Origin: Cephalotrichum gorgonifer
Taxonomy: Eukaryota; Ascomycota; Sordariomycetes; Microascales; Microascaceae
Reading direction: 5' to 3'
DNA: 64,000 nucleotides
Assembly (NCBI GenBank): GCA_900312665.1
Contig: ONZQ02000001.1
Location: forward strand, 3,430,875-3,494,874
Below, in pieces: positions 1 through 11,920 of this stretch (the first letter of the stretch is position 1; every line of letters begins with the position of its first letter). Both the position numbers and the translations under genes were made by a program. The notes beneath the pieces are model-generated. The model made no database searches. It was given only the letters and a program-made list of their open reading frames with translations, and was not told the origin of the DNA.

Positions 1-44
1 AAGAATACAAAGGAAAGGGAAAACGGGGGGGGGGGGACGAAACG

Positions 45-3000
45 CTACTCACCCCTCTTCCGCCGCCTCTCCTCCCGCGCAGCATCCTCCTCCGGGCTCT
101 TCGGCGTCATCGCCCTCGGCCCACTCGGCCTCCTTGTCGGAACCCCTAGCGCCCCGCTCAGATTCCGATTCTCCAGCTTCGGACTTCCCGTGTAGTTGGT
201 GTGTGTGGCCGTGGCCGTGCCGTAGCCGCTCTCGACGCTGTGGTACGGCAGCGGGCTCGTCTTGGTCAGCTTCGAGGGTCGCGCCCCCCTCCCGGGCGTC
301 CCCGATGTGTTGTCGAGCGGCTCCTTCGGCGGCCGCGGCGGACCGGCGTTTGCCGAATCCGTCCAGTATTCCCCACCCTGCGCCGACGTGTCGCTGTAGC
401 GGTGCGCGTGTTGTTGAGCGGGTAGCCTGTGCAGGCTAGAGGTGGATCCGTGCCAGTCGTGGGACTTGGGCGTCATCGACGAGTCATACGTGTACGCCTG
501 GGACTCCAGGGTCGCCTTGAACCGCTCCGTCTGCCCGGCTCGCGGTTGGGGGTGCTGTAGGTTGAGCGAGTTACGGTGCGCCTTGTACTTGGGGTCCTCG
601 GGCGTCATTTGCATCCTGGGTGGCTCGAGGTCCAGATGTTGCGGATTAGGTGGTGCCAGGTTCGGCTCCGAGTGACCTGTGTGTAGGTAGTCACCCTCGT
701 ACATGTCTCCGTGGTGGTAGTCGTCGGCGTACGTGCCGAGGTCTGATCCTGACCTCGAGTGCGCGGGATGTTGCATGTACTCGGACTCGCGATCCTTTCG
801 TGGTGTGTTGTTGCCTCTGAACGCTTTACTGACGGTCGAAGCTGTGGTCTCGGACCATCGGGAAATCTTGGGGATCCAGCTAGATGAGCTGCTCGACTTG
901 TGCTTCTTGCCCTTTTCGGTCCGCGGCGTGTTGTCATTGCTGAGAGTCCCTGAATGTGCTGGCTGGCCCGTCTGAGGAGGAGTCTCTAGCGGGACAGAAC
1001 TTCCTCGTTGATTTGATTGGGCGGGGGTCAACAGGTGAGAGCTGCCGTAGCGAGCAGCATCGTCCTGCTGGGCGCGCTCCACCTCAAGCTCGTCCTCGTT
1101 GTCCTCAGGGACAGTGCTAACGCGGTTCTCGGAGTACTGCCTTTGAAGGGGTCGGGACTGGGGGACGGATAGGTGACCTGAGTGAGTCGCCTGACTTGCC
1201 ATGGATGCCCCATCTCGGCCTTCTGGGTCATAGCCTGGGTCCTGCTCGTACTTGACTTCGGGTTGAAGGTTGTCAAGCGAGGGGCGAGTCGTGTTCCGGC
1301 TCTGCTCGGCCGTCTGGGTCTTGAGGTCGTCGACATCCTTGAGAAGCGTAAGGAGCATGTCCTCAATCCTGGTGAGATCATTTGTTCCTGACGTCTTCAG
1401 CCCCTTGAGTGCCCGGCGGATGATGTTGCCCTTCTTGACAGCGATGTCTTCGCCGGCCTGGGATCCCTGTATGGACCGCCCAGCGCTTCCAGGGTACGGC
1501 CTGGGACCGCCGATTGTCTTGACGATAGCCTTCTCCGTCTCCTGTAGTTCATCCGCGAGCACGTCCTCTGCCTGCCTGATGCGGTTCTCGACGCTCTTGA
1601 AGGATATGCGCATTTCCTTAGCTAGGAACATAACCGTAGCAGCAATTTCCGTGTCTCGGGCTGTCCGTTGGGCGTCTCGCGCGACGAGCTACTTTAGGTC
1701 AGCTATAGTTCTCGTCGAGACCTGCGACGGCATGGGCCGAAGTACCGAACGGGGATCAGAACATACCTCTTGCATTAGCGCGACAATATCCTTGGACTCG
1801 ATGCGATCGATGCCACCACCCGTCGCGGCATCATAGAAAGGGGTGATCATCCCGTGAGACAGACCACTGAGGTGGCGGGGAAGGCCGGTATTGGATGGCT
1901 CGTAAAACGGATCCTCACCATCACGCAGCTCCACCGCCTTAGGAAGAGCCATGGCATCCGGCTTCGCTTCGAAGTTAGGGGTTCGACTGAAGTCAGGGGT
2001 CCGGCTGAAGTCGGGGGCCCGATCGAAGGTAGGGGTGCGATTGGGGCCCTGGGACTTGTAGCCTTCATCCTCCAATGCGCCACCGGGACTCCCGGTGCGG
2101 AACCCGGTCCCATAGTTGCCGCTGCGGAACATGCTCTCACCTAGCTGGGGATCGGCAACGGGGCTGATGCCTTCGAACGGATTGGTCCCCAGGGTGTCAC
2201 GCTTTCTCTCGTCGGAAGTTCGCTGCCAATCCTCGTCACGGTCGTTACTTAGCTGGTGACTATGACCCGTCGCTATGGCCGCCGCCGTTCCAAGTGCGGC
2301 GCCCGTGGCTATGTCGGTGATGCCAAGGCCTTGACGCTCGCCTGCTTCGCCATGCGCGCCCTCGCCTATATTGGCAGCGTAGGGTTTTGGCGTCGTCTGC
2401 AACGATCTCGCAGCCCAAGAAGCCGCGTCGTCGGCTCCGTCCAGACGCTCCCTGACCACCGACGCATTGGTCTGCGTATCACTATCATCGACATAGCCAA
2501 TCTCCGGCATGGGGTCGTTGAGGTCTGGCAGGCCGCTAGCTCCCAATCTTGGCGGCTCGCTCACATAGTCTAGGCGATCAACGCTATGCGTGGGGGTGGT
2601 GGCCGGCTCGTGCCCTGCGAGTGTGCGCTCCTTAAACGATTTGTTCCTCTGTACTCCAGCAGGGACAAAGGCCTCGTCAGATTCACCCTCCATATTGATT
2701 TGTCGGTCCTGGTTGGCCTTGAGTGCCTTGATTGCCTTTGCCGCAGCGCTTGCGGTAATGGCAGCTTCGGATTCTGTTGGAGATTGCCTGTACTGTGATG
2801 TAAGCACCTTGCGGCCGTACTTGTCCAGATCATATTCCTCCGCAAATTCTCTAGATCGTTGCTGGTGGGCCTGCTTAATAGGACCGATTGCGCGCTCATC
2901 CTCAGTGTATCGGTAGGTGTCGATAGACTGTTGGACAGGACTGGGATAGTCGTCTAGAGATCGTTTCTGGTGGCTCTGCGAAGCGGGTGTGATTGCACGT

Positions 3001-5600
3001 TCACCCTCGGCATATCGATCGCCGTCAGTAGACTGCTTGACAGGAATGAAACGGTCCTCCAGAGATCGTTGTTGGTGGCCCTGGGAAGCAGGTGTGATCG
3101 CACGCTCATCCTCAGCATATCGGTAGCTGTCAATGGACTTCTTGGCGGGGCTAGAGCGGTCATCCGCATATGATCGGGATCCCTCGCCGTAGGAGACGGT
3201 GGAGTCGCGCACGCCAAAATCTTGGGAGAGAACAGACTGGTCGACCATCGACCCATCAATGAGGGACGCAACATGGGATTCAAGGCCAACTGGCACATGC
3301 ACAATATTCGGGTTGGCCCCAATCCCTTGGACTGCTTGTCTGGAGGCCGCTGCAGCATCGAGATCACTGCCATCCACAGACATGGTGCGCCTGTAGTCGG
3401 CAACGGAGCTGCGGCCGTCACTCCTCTGGTCGTAGTCACCACCCATGACGTGGCTATGAGCGGAACCGGGCGAGTGGACTGACAACCCGCGTTGGGACGA
3501 CTTCTCCGGTGAGTCCGACTGAGATCCACTGGGTGCAAAGGTCCTGGAATCCCTTTGCTGGAGACCTTCACTTCCCGCCTCTGTATAGCCGGACACGCTG
3601 TAGATTGGGCTCAGCCCACGCCGCTCAGGCTGGTACGGCTCATATCTGAGAGGCGGGGGCACGTCCTGGGTATTATAATAATCGTAGGCGGAGCTAACGT
3701 AGGCACTCTCAGGAGGGATAACTTCAGGCTCATCGAGGACCGGGTGGTCGTGCGGTCCTCGGGCGTATTCGACGTGCTGCTCGGAGACGTCGTCGTCCGG
3801 TACCCTGCTTCGCAGAGCTGTCAAGTCACCGTGGGATACATTGGCATGTTGGGTGCCCAATGTGTCCCGAAGGGTATTAGAAGTCTTTGTCGGTGTGGGC
3901 GTAGACTCCGGTGAGACATCGCGTTGAGTGAATCCCCTGCTGTGAGAAGCAGCTTCTTCAGTGGCCGAGTGTGGCCTGTCCGTTTCCGCGGAGAGAATAG
4001 ATGCTCTCGTAACTTCTGATGGATTAATCTCACTCATTAGCGGCATAGGCGGGGAGGGGCCGAAATGATCGTCGTCATCAAAGTCGTCGGTGTATGTGTC
4101 GCTAGCCCCGCTGCGACTCCGAAGCGACTCCGCCCGCTTCCGTCGTCGTTGCTTTTTGTCCTCAGAGGGCGAGTTCGTTAGCGCAGCTACAGCGATACCG
4201 CCAGCCGCTGCCGCTGCGGCGGTCTTGAATACATCCGTGCTTTTGCGCCTGGGAGTCTGGGGTTCGACCTCCAGGATCGACGACCCATCCATGGAATCGC
4301 GGTCAAATCGTGGAGAGGCATCGGCATAGTCGTGCCGGCCCTCCCGGTCCCTCCTGCCTTTATACCGAGGGTCCCTCGTCCTCTCCGAGGTCTTTCGGCG
4401 GTCGGCAAGAAGATCCTCCCTTGAGATGGAAGTCCCCGTAGAAACAACTGAGCCGCGTCTTGCTGTATCGCGCAAGCTTTGCTCGCGCCTCAAGGAATCC
4501 AGTTCCGGAAGAATGAGCCGGCGGATGGCATCCTCAACAGCTTCGAGAAGCTTAGGGTTATTGATGGATTTCGAGGAGGACTCCGATCGCATTGAGTGCT
4601 GATCCATCGAGCGGTGGCTAGGAGAGAAGGCGGATGAGACAATGCTCGAATCGGCGGCAGACATGGCGGATTCGTGATTCCGGCTCGATCGGCGCCGTGG
4701 GGATTTAATCTCGTCTGCATGTTTTTCGCTCGCACTGCTTGTCCTGCTCTTACTAGACTTGTGCTTCCGCTCCGACCTGTCCTTCTTGTCGGAACTAGTG
4801 ATCTTCACTGGTTCTCGGCTTACCGTTCGGATCTTGGTGCTTTTGAGTTTCTCAGCGGAGTTCGATCCCGGCATCCACCTATCATCAGAGGATCTTGTGG
4901 GGCCGGAGCCATCCAGAAAACTATCGGTAGGAATGGCCGAGATTTCGGATTGAGTGCTAGGCATTAGGGACGCCATGGTGTCGTCAGGTTGTGGTATAAG
5001 GGGACTTGCGGGTCGGCGGCGGCGACCGGCGCGGCCTATGTCGATTCCGATATCGACAGGCTGGTTTCTTGAGACGTTGGACTCTTCGGTCGCGGATGCG
5101 TATGAGCCGATGCTCTGATCGTCCTCGTCGTCTTTGAGCTGAGAGGGCTGAGAAGGGGCCAATGGAGAGAGAGGAGCACGCCGGGTATACGAGGGCTTAA
5201 AGCTGGAATCGGTGGTCTCTGCGATTTGTATATGACCGGCTCCGTTCTTGCCCTTCGATGATGGGGTGGTTACCCGGACGCGAACGCTGGGCCTGCGATC
5301 GGCTTCAGCGCCCGAGGTCCCAGGTTGGTAGTCGGAATACTCAATCAATAGTGATGTCTGCTTGTTGGATTTGCTTCGAGTCCTTATGGTGATGGGGGAG
5401 CCGTCGTCGGGTAGTGAATACGTCGATTTTTCGTCCCCTGGTCTAGACACATCGGTCGGAGTGAGTGCGAGCTCGCTGGGCGAGGTGGATTCTTCTGTAG
5501 GTGCGGGTAGTGGTGGGGCCCTTCTGGAGTCAATTCCCATCGTGGTATTCAACAGACGCGGTGTGGGGAGGTGGGTGATGGCAGGCACCACAATGACCAC
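45..5600 (-). CDS. large disordered hypothetical protein (possibly partial at its 3' end)
   Basis: I do not recognise this protein. Two exons (5600-1767 and 1688-45) join in phase across a 78-bp intron (donor GTATGT, branch CTGAC, acceptor TAG) to give about 1825 residues. Most is Ser/Arg/Pro/Glu-rich and probably disordered. A short alanine/glycine hydrophobic stretch lies near residue 460. Three 35-residue repeats and four 6-residue repeats are listed separately. The exon junction falls in a helical, charged segment (IVALMQE joined to LVARDAQRTARD) continuing to a likely coiled coil (VENRIRQAEDVLADELQETEK), the best candidate for a structured interaction region. The first ATG is used; a second in-frame ATG 20 codons later is an alternative start. 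The stop at 45-47 overlaps a perfect GTGAGT donor, so a further exon may lie beyond the window. A cytoskeletal or septal scaffold role is only a guess. Confidence 0.75.
1956..2027 (-). repeat. four tandem 18-bp units encoding F-x-[RA]-x-P-[DN]
   Basis: Four consecutive 18-bp units encode FDRAPD, FSRTPD, FSRTPN and FEAKPD near the end of the first exon of the large disordered protein. The regular Phe and Pro spacing suggests short linear binding motifs, but no partner is apparent. Confidence 0.8.
2847..3161 (-). repeat. three tandem 105-bp units in the large disordered protein
   Basis: Three in-frame units of exactly 105 bp (3161-3057, 3056-2952, 2951-2847) encode 35-residue repeats. Each starts with Asp, carries a YR/DRY-[AT]-E-[DG]-ERAI core, and ends with a [HQ]-rich QRS/KRS tail. 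The units have diverged in sequence, so they are not a recent collapse or assembly artefact. Confidence 0.85.
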
Positions 5601-8600
5601 CTCGAGGCTATCGTCTGCTCAGAGAGAAGCCTCCGTCCTCGCAGGATCCGGATGGTTCTCGATGAGGTTCGGATTCGGTCCTTCGTCCTTGGCTAGTCCC
5701 CCTCGAGGAGGCTGCCAAACGGAAGACGGAGGAGAATCGAGGATGATAGCGGTCGGGTGGTAGTTGGGTTGATAGGACAACGAGGACGTCGGGGCCGGTG
5801 TGGTTTGGCGCAGAATATCACCGCATTTCAGGGAATATTCTGCAGGTCGGCACCGGGGAGGGCGAATGATGACAAGGTATGTGGAGGAATCGGCACCAGG
5901 GGGTGGGTCTACTGGTCTCCCGGACAGCAGCGTGAGCAAGTAGAGCCTTGTACCAGAGCGGCAACGGCTCGGAGGAGTATGAGAGGAAGCTGCAGGGAAG
6001 AACGACATACGCGAAGGAAACAGAGAGGATGCAACAAGCGATTGGACGGATCCTTGTTGGCTGATGTGGAGAAAGGTTGGCGCTCGGAGCTCCTTCCTGG
6101 CTGCGGAAATATGTGAGTGATAGGGCGACGGTATTACCCCCCTGTCGAATGTCGAATGTCGAGTATCGAAGCTGCAGAGTGCAGAACTGCAGGATGGCAC
6201 TCGAGGTCCTTTGGTGTCACTTGTTTGGGGAGGGTCAGAGAGGATGCAGAACGGCCGTTGACTTGGAGCTCGCTAGCGGGTGGCAGGCAATGTGGAGAGG
6301 TGAGGCAAGGCCGAGTCAAGAGAGCTCGGAGAAGGCTTTTGTTTGACAGCAAAAGTCGGAGTGGGGGGAACGACAGACAGATGGAGCTAGCCAGGAACCA
6401 GCTGAGACAAGAACCTACGAGTATCGTAGACAAGACCAGAAACTCGTATTAAGCTATCAGTTTCCCAACAGCTTCATCCTGGTCTGCTGTGCGCGCAGGT
6501 TCGGCCAAGTGTGTATAATCTGCCTGGAATCACCTCGTCGCGAATACTAGACTTCTGCGCAGCATAATACACTTTCGTAAGCGGGACTGGGGGGGAAGAC
6601 GAGATAAACCGGGGGCTGAGAGGTCAATGTGATCCGAGCCGCTTTGTTTTTTCCAAAAGAGCGGCTGGGGGGGCCGGGATTAGAGTGGTTAGCTTGATGA
6701 GTTGGCCCTGCCGGTGGCTTCGTCCAATGAAGCTGGAGAACCCAGGATCTGCCCGACGGCACCAGGCTTTGCTGAGCTGTGCGTGGGTTGCCCGTTTGTT
6801 TCCCCGGGCGAGCCTAGACCACGGGAATCCCAAACAGGGCCCCCATGTCTGATGAAGTGACAGAAGCCCAGGGGCCTGTGGTGTTCGTGTCGCCACCATG
6901 CGCCCATCTTACTCGTATCCCGTCTCACCCATTTCTACCCCGTTTCTACAAGTACCAGCGCCAGGAATAGTAGCATTGTCCCACATCCACGGTTTATTCC
7001 TGTTCATATTGGGTTTGGGTTTGCGGCAATGTTCCATATATTAGGAAACAAAACTAATATTGGCTATCCTGGATTTCGCTCTTCGTCTCAACTTTCTGGA
7101 AGATGTCATTGGATTAACTTTGGAGTTGAAGGCATTCAGGAACACGGCTGGCTCGACCCTTTTGGCTGGCTGTCTGTCACCTTGCTGCTGCTTGCCCGAT
7201 TGCGTCCGAGGAGGCGTCCGTTGCCCCGGGCAGCCACTAAATTAGCTTTGCCTGGGTCCAAACAAGCATGGCCAGGCCGAGAAGCCCCACAGAAATGGCG
7301 TAACAGTGGTGACCCCCAAAGTTGGTTAGTCCTTGTATGAGTATGGAATGTACTAATATTTGTATTCTCGTACCCGTGATCTGATGGAGGTGACTAATCG
7401 GTTTCAAGATTCATGTTCAAGTATTCTCGACCTTTGACCTGCTACGTAGTATCACTGATGCTATGGCTCATGACGGGAAGATTTTTCAACTCCCATTTGA
7501 TACGTCAAGGAGAGCAACCTATTTCGGGCTATACCATGAGGCTAAGCGGGCCTTTTCTGTGCCCTCAACCTCGACGGTCTCGAGTCTCGAGTGAGACATT
7601 CTCATATGCTTAACACAACAGTCACAAAGTCTTCTTGACCTCTAATCCCGTCAGCACCTAGTTTCTAAAGCGATACTATCTTTCTAACGCCCCAACCGTC
7701 AACCCCCCCTGTCCGTCACCGCCACTTAGCGTAGGATTCATGGCATGGCCAGTAAGGAGCCAGATCTCGCACCCACCTCCTCGCTGCCTCATTAGCACTC
7801 GAGACGACGACTCCCCGATTCGCGACGAATGGACCGAGCAGGGCGGGGAGTGCAGAAGCACCGGGTCGCTCGTCGCCTATGAAGCGATGTATTGGATATC
7901 AGTGAATACTCTATCAACCCGCTCTGCATTTGGGCTCGAGAATATTCCAGGTTCAGGCACGTCCGAACCTAGTTCACGCAGTCTTCAGAGACGATACGGG
8001 GGTGCCCGAGGTCTTCATTAGCTGTGTCTGTGGCTTTGTTCGTCCATGTGATGCCCCTCGTCAACTGTGTACAACCCCCTGTTGATGCCTGATGCCCAAT
8101 GCCCGACTTCGACGACTGTGAGGAGGTAGCTAACGAGGGAATGTCCAACCCGAGCCCCTCACACAGTCCCAAACTCGACTTCCACAGGTGGACCGTGTCC
8201 TGGTGATGGCTCGTGCATGGATGAGCTAGAAGCGCCCCCACCTGAATGCACTTTGATGTTTTATTTGTATAGTGGGTTTCTTCAAACCTTAAAAATGAGG
8301 TCACTGTAATCTGTTATAAAGTCACTCCTAGGCTTGGAGGGACCGTCCCAATCTGGTAAGAAGTTTGTCTGAGATGATCATGAAGTTGGGAGCTTCTAGC
8401 GACTGGGGGGAGGTCACGCCTTAGTCTTAGACATCCTAGCTATTTATATGTTTCAGGAAATGGCACCGATTAATGCTAAAAATGGACCAGATCCACTCCC
8501 AGCAGACGTGTGAGAGTAATCGCTGGGTGCGGCAGATGAAGTAAACGGTCCTTCCTTTCGCTGCGCAGCGAACGATCTTGCGCAGGAGAGGCGTGCGGAC

Positions 8601-9650
8601 CTCTATTTCTTTGCGTGCTGATTTGACTACTGTCAACCCAAAAGTGGTTTCGCTCCTCAATATTGCCACCAAGCGATACACCACGCCGCTTTAGAGCTTG
8701 GCTATTATAAGTAATATTATTATATGGCTAGGGAGTATTTCATAGGAGTTATCCTAACACTGTTAGGGGCCGTTCCTAGGATTGACTCATGGTACTGCAC
8801 CCTAAGCAGGTAATGAGCGAAAAAAATACGAGAGGAGTTCAGCATCCAGGGTCGTTCCTTCCAAACCTGAGGTCACCGGTTGAAGGTACTGAAAGGCATC
8901 CGCTTGACACTTGAGCGACGACAAAGAGGAAGGTACGAGGGGGCATCGGGAGTCCATTGTCCCCGGTTTCGAACCCCACCCTGTCAACATGAGCATGAGG
9001 GGCAGTTGGAGGTACCTTGCTGCCCCGCCTTCCTCCTTCCGCCTCCCACCTGCCGACTCTAGCGCTCTGAACGTCACGTTAGGCCGCTGTCTCCCCAGGT
9101 AGTAGCCCCCACCTTCCAGAACTGCCGTACGAGTAAGAAACTCTGGCGTGAACTCTAGTACCCAGGAGCATTAGCTGTTTCCCGTTTGGTGCCGCTCCTT
9201 CCTTATCCTTATCTCTTGCCCCACCAAGATACAACAACCCACCTTGTGTCGAATCGACCGGATGGTTGCCTTGTGACACTTCTGTCCATCCTTGCCTTGA
9301 TGCTCTGGGTTTCCTTCTCCAAACCACACTAAATTTGACGGCGTTTGTTCCCAACGGTATCAGCTTCTTTTCTTCTTACCAAAGGTTCCTCTTCCTTGTC
9401 AACGAAGCCTCAAGATACCCTCCGCCTGGCAGACTGACTTCACGGAAGCTGTGTGCCCCACTCGCACCTCGAATCACTGTCGTCATACCCTCCGGCTTCA
9501 GAAGACAGTCTCAAACAACCACGACCCCATCAAGCTAGCCAACTACACCCATCCGACTGTTGCCCTCGTCCTTAAGAGTCGTTGGGTTCCTTTTTGAGAG
9601 AAGCTCTGGTCATAAAGCCCCTATTCTTTCGTATCCCAGACCTGCCGAGA
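5601..9650. other. intergenic, about 4 kb; divergent promoter region
   Basis: No open frame here has a recognisable domain or convincing splice signals. The left part is the upstream region of the large minus-strand gene; the last 400 bases (about 9240-9650) are C/T-rich and look like the leader of the FHA gene to the right. Around 8690-8770 the sequence is AT-rich. I see no tRNA or transposon. Confidence 0.5.
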
Positions 9651-11154
9651 ATGCCGGCCAACTACGGTATTGTCTCCGTCCTTCTTCCCCGCTCTGGCCC
9701 CTCTGATGTCGCCTGGAATTATTTGTGCTGATAAATGGTAGTTATTGTCTCTCTCTCGGAGACGAAACAGGGTGAAAACTCACACAGGAGGATCCGGCTC
9801 GACGAACAGAACGATACTTGTCTTGTTGGCCGAGCTAGCAGCAAGGGAGTCGACATTCTTGCTCGGCCAGATAATGGCTACTTCGAGAACCCCGTGGTAT
9901 CTCGGCACCATTCAGAAATAAGGGCCGATTTCTTTTACGAGGTCGGTAGAACGTTCTAGTTCCAAACTATAGAATGCTAACCGGGCGTAGCGAGTGTACA
10001 TCAAAGATGTCGGCTCTACACATGGCACCTTTGTCAACAACGTCCGCCTCCCTAGTACTGTCCGCCATCCCATTAGGAATGGAGATACAGTGACCCTGGG
10101 AGTGGCAATCAAAGCCCAGGGGGTGGAAGTAGCCCAACCTTCTATGATGAAGGTGGGTATCAAATTCAGGATGAATAGGTATGTTGATACTCTCCAGTTG
10201 TATGGGTATTTAAGCCGTACTAACCTTCCCTACTTTCTTCTTAGCTCTCCCATGGAAGGAGTAACCAATGTTTTCCAAGTCCCTGACGAGACTTCAGTGG
10301 AGGGATCCGAGCCTGAGGATACACTAGACCGTGCCAGGCGATTCTTGAATGTGCATGATGGGTACCAGGGGCACCACAATACCATTGACTTGACAGAGGA
10401 TACCACTCTACCGTTAGAGATGGCGATAGATCCCAAACCTGTTCCTCGCCCAGCCCAAGTTGAAAGCGAAGACTCAGAGTCGTCCTCCGACTCAGACTTT
10501 GATGACTCGGAAGAAGAGGAAGAGCTGCAGGCACAGGAGATGATAACACAAGTCGAATCGCAGGATCTAGAGTTGGAAGCGGACAAGTCAGAGGAACTCG
10601 AGCCAGAAGTGGATGATACCATGCGTCAGCCCGCCGAAGAACTTGCTGGAGAAGTTAAAATCAATTCCTCTCCTGAGGAGTCTTCTACGGGCCACAACGA
10701 GTCAGAAGCCCACACAATGCCTCTCTGTACAACAAAGGAGCCGGAGACCGGAGCTTTGTTTGACACCGAGTCGTCCGGACAGAGCTTGTTCGATACCGAC
10801 TTGTCTGAGCGGGGCTTACTAGATACCGATTCGTCTGAACAGACCGGCGACTCCCCAGCTATGGAAGAGGAAGACAGCTATGATGAACATGTGGTAGAGA
10901 CCGCTACTTCCAAGAAGCGAAAGGCAACTGAGATGTCGACCGAGGAAGAGCCTCATGCTGCTGCCAATGCCAAGGTGGCGCCTGCTCTCGACGCTCTCTG
11001 CGCCTCCGGCGTTCAGACCGATCTCGCGGGCGAGAGGGAGCCAAAGCGCCTTCGGAGGGCTGCAGATATCGTAGGCTACGCCGCCCTCGGCGGTCTCGCT
11101 GGTGGATTGGCCCTCTTCACGACCCTTGTTGTGTCCGCTCCTTCCTTTTCATAA
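9651..11154 (+). CDS. FHA-domain protein with a C-terminal membrane anchor
   Basis: Four exons: 9651-9666, 9742-9941, 9991-10178 and 10245-11154, giving a protein of about 437 residues. The FHA fold is clear from GRASSKGVD, the SRHHSEI core and DVGSTHGTFVNN, the residues that bind phosphothreonine. It is followed by a long acidic Ser/Glu-rich region with three 10-residue FDT repeats, then a Lys/Arg patch and a hydrophobic C-terminal segment (IVGYAALGGLAGGLALFTTLVV) ending near the stop, which looks like a tail anchor. I prefer the start at 9651 because splicing at GTATTG to a CTGAT/TAG acceptor gives MPANYVIVSLS; the alternative is ATG at 9735. Intron 3 (66 bp, GTATGT, TACTAAC, TTAG) keeps the frame open if retained. 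FHA plus tail anchor recalls SLMAP/Far10-type STRIPAK subunits, but the coiled coils of that family are not evident. Confidence 0.85.
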
Positions 11155-11920
11155 CTACTCCCGAGGTCTTCTACGGTCTCTCTTTAGTTTCAGGCACGCA
11201 CCGACATTGGTTGCCCTTTTTTGTTATTTTCTTTTTGTTTTCCTTTCTATTTTGATGTAACCATCTTCTACGTGGTGGCAGTCGGTCTCTTTCAGCGGGC
11301 GTTGAGGATTAGGGGGGGACAAGGGTTTTCGGTTGTTATGTCTACTTATGATATCGGTCCCCAAGGGGACATCTTGGCTTTGAGTTTGGGTTTCGCTATG
11401 GGTCCGTTCCTTCACTTTAGTTTCTCTGTTTCTGGCTCCTCCCTTTTCAGACTGCTACCAATGACGGGAAGGAGCCCATGCGGTGGCCATCTGGAGAGGA
11501 CTCCAGTACTGGTATTCGAAAACCGCAGGGATCGAGTGTATTCTCCGACTCGTTTCCCTTTACACATTCAACTTTCGCTAATACAAATCGTCAACTTCCA
11601 TTGCCATGCCAGTTTGTTCAGTTTATTGTACTGTGATGTTAGTATTCGCTGCCAAGGTCAAGATGAAATCATGGCCGGGTAGATAAAGGAGGAGACAAAG
11701 CTGGGGGTGATACATAGGAGGCTCGATCAAGATGTACGATCAAGACGTACGTTAATGCCAGATGAATCAATCACCGGGAAGGTGGTATCTAAAAATAAAA
11801 CGTAGGTATAGGTTAAGTACAGAGTGTGGAAGAAAGCGCCAAACGCCCTCCTTTCCAGCGCGGCGTTTCCTCGAACCGCCCCCCTCGCCCCCCCCAACAA
11901 GATAGAAAAGAGCGCATGAG
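11155..11920. other. intergenic between convergent genes
   Basis: Holds the 3' ends of the FHA gene and lst8. The plus-strand side is T-rich just after the FHA stop, consistent with a 3' UTR. Short open frames here lack coding character. Confidence 0.5.

Noticed and set aside
5619..6200. 193-codon minus-strand open frame upstream of the large disordered protein
   Set aside because: No conserved features and no splice link to the main gene; lies in its leader or promoter.
8941..9000. GGGTTCGAAACC-like sequence (reverse strand) suggesting a tRNA T arm
   Set aside because: No matching acceptor stem, D arm or anticodon arm can be folded around it.
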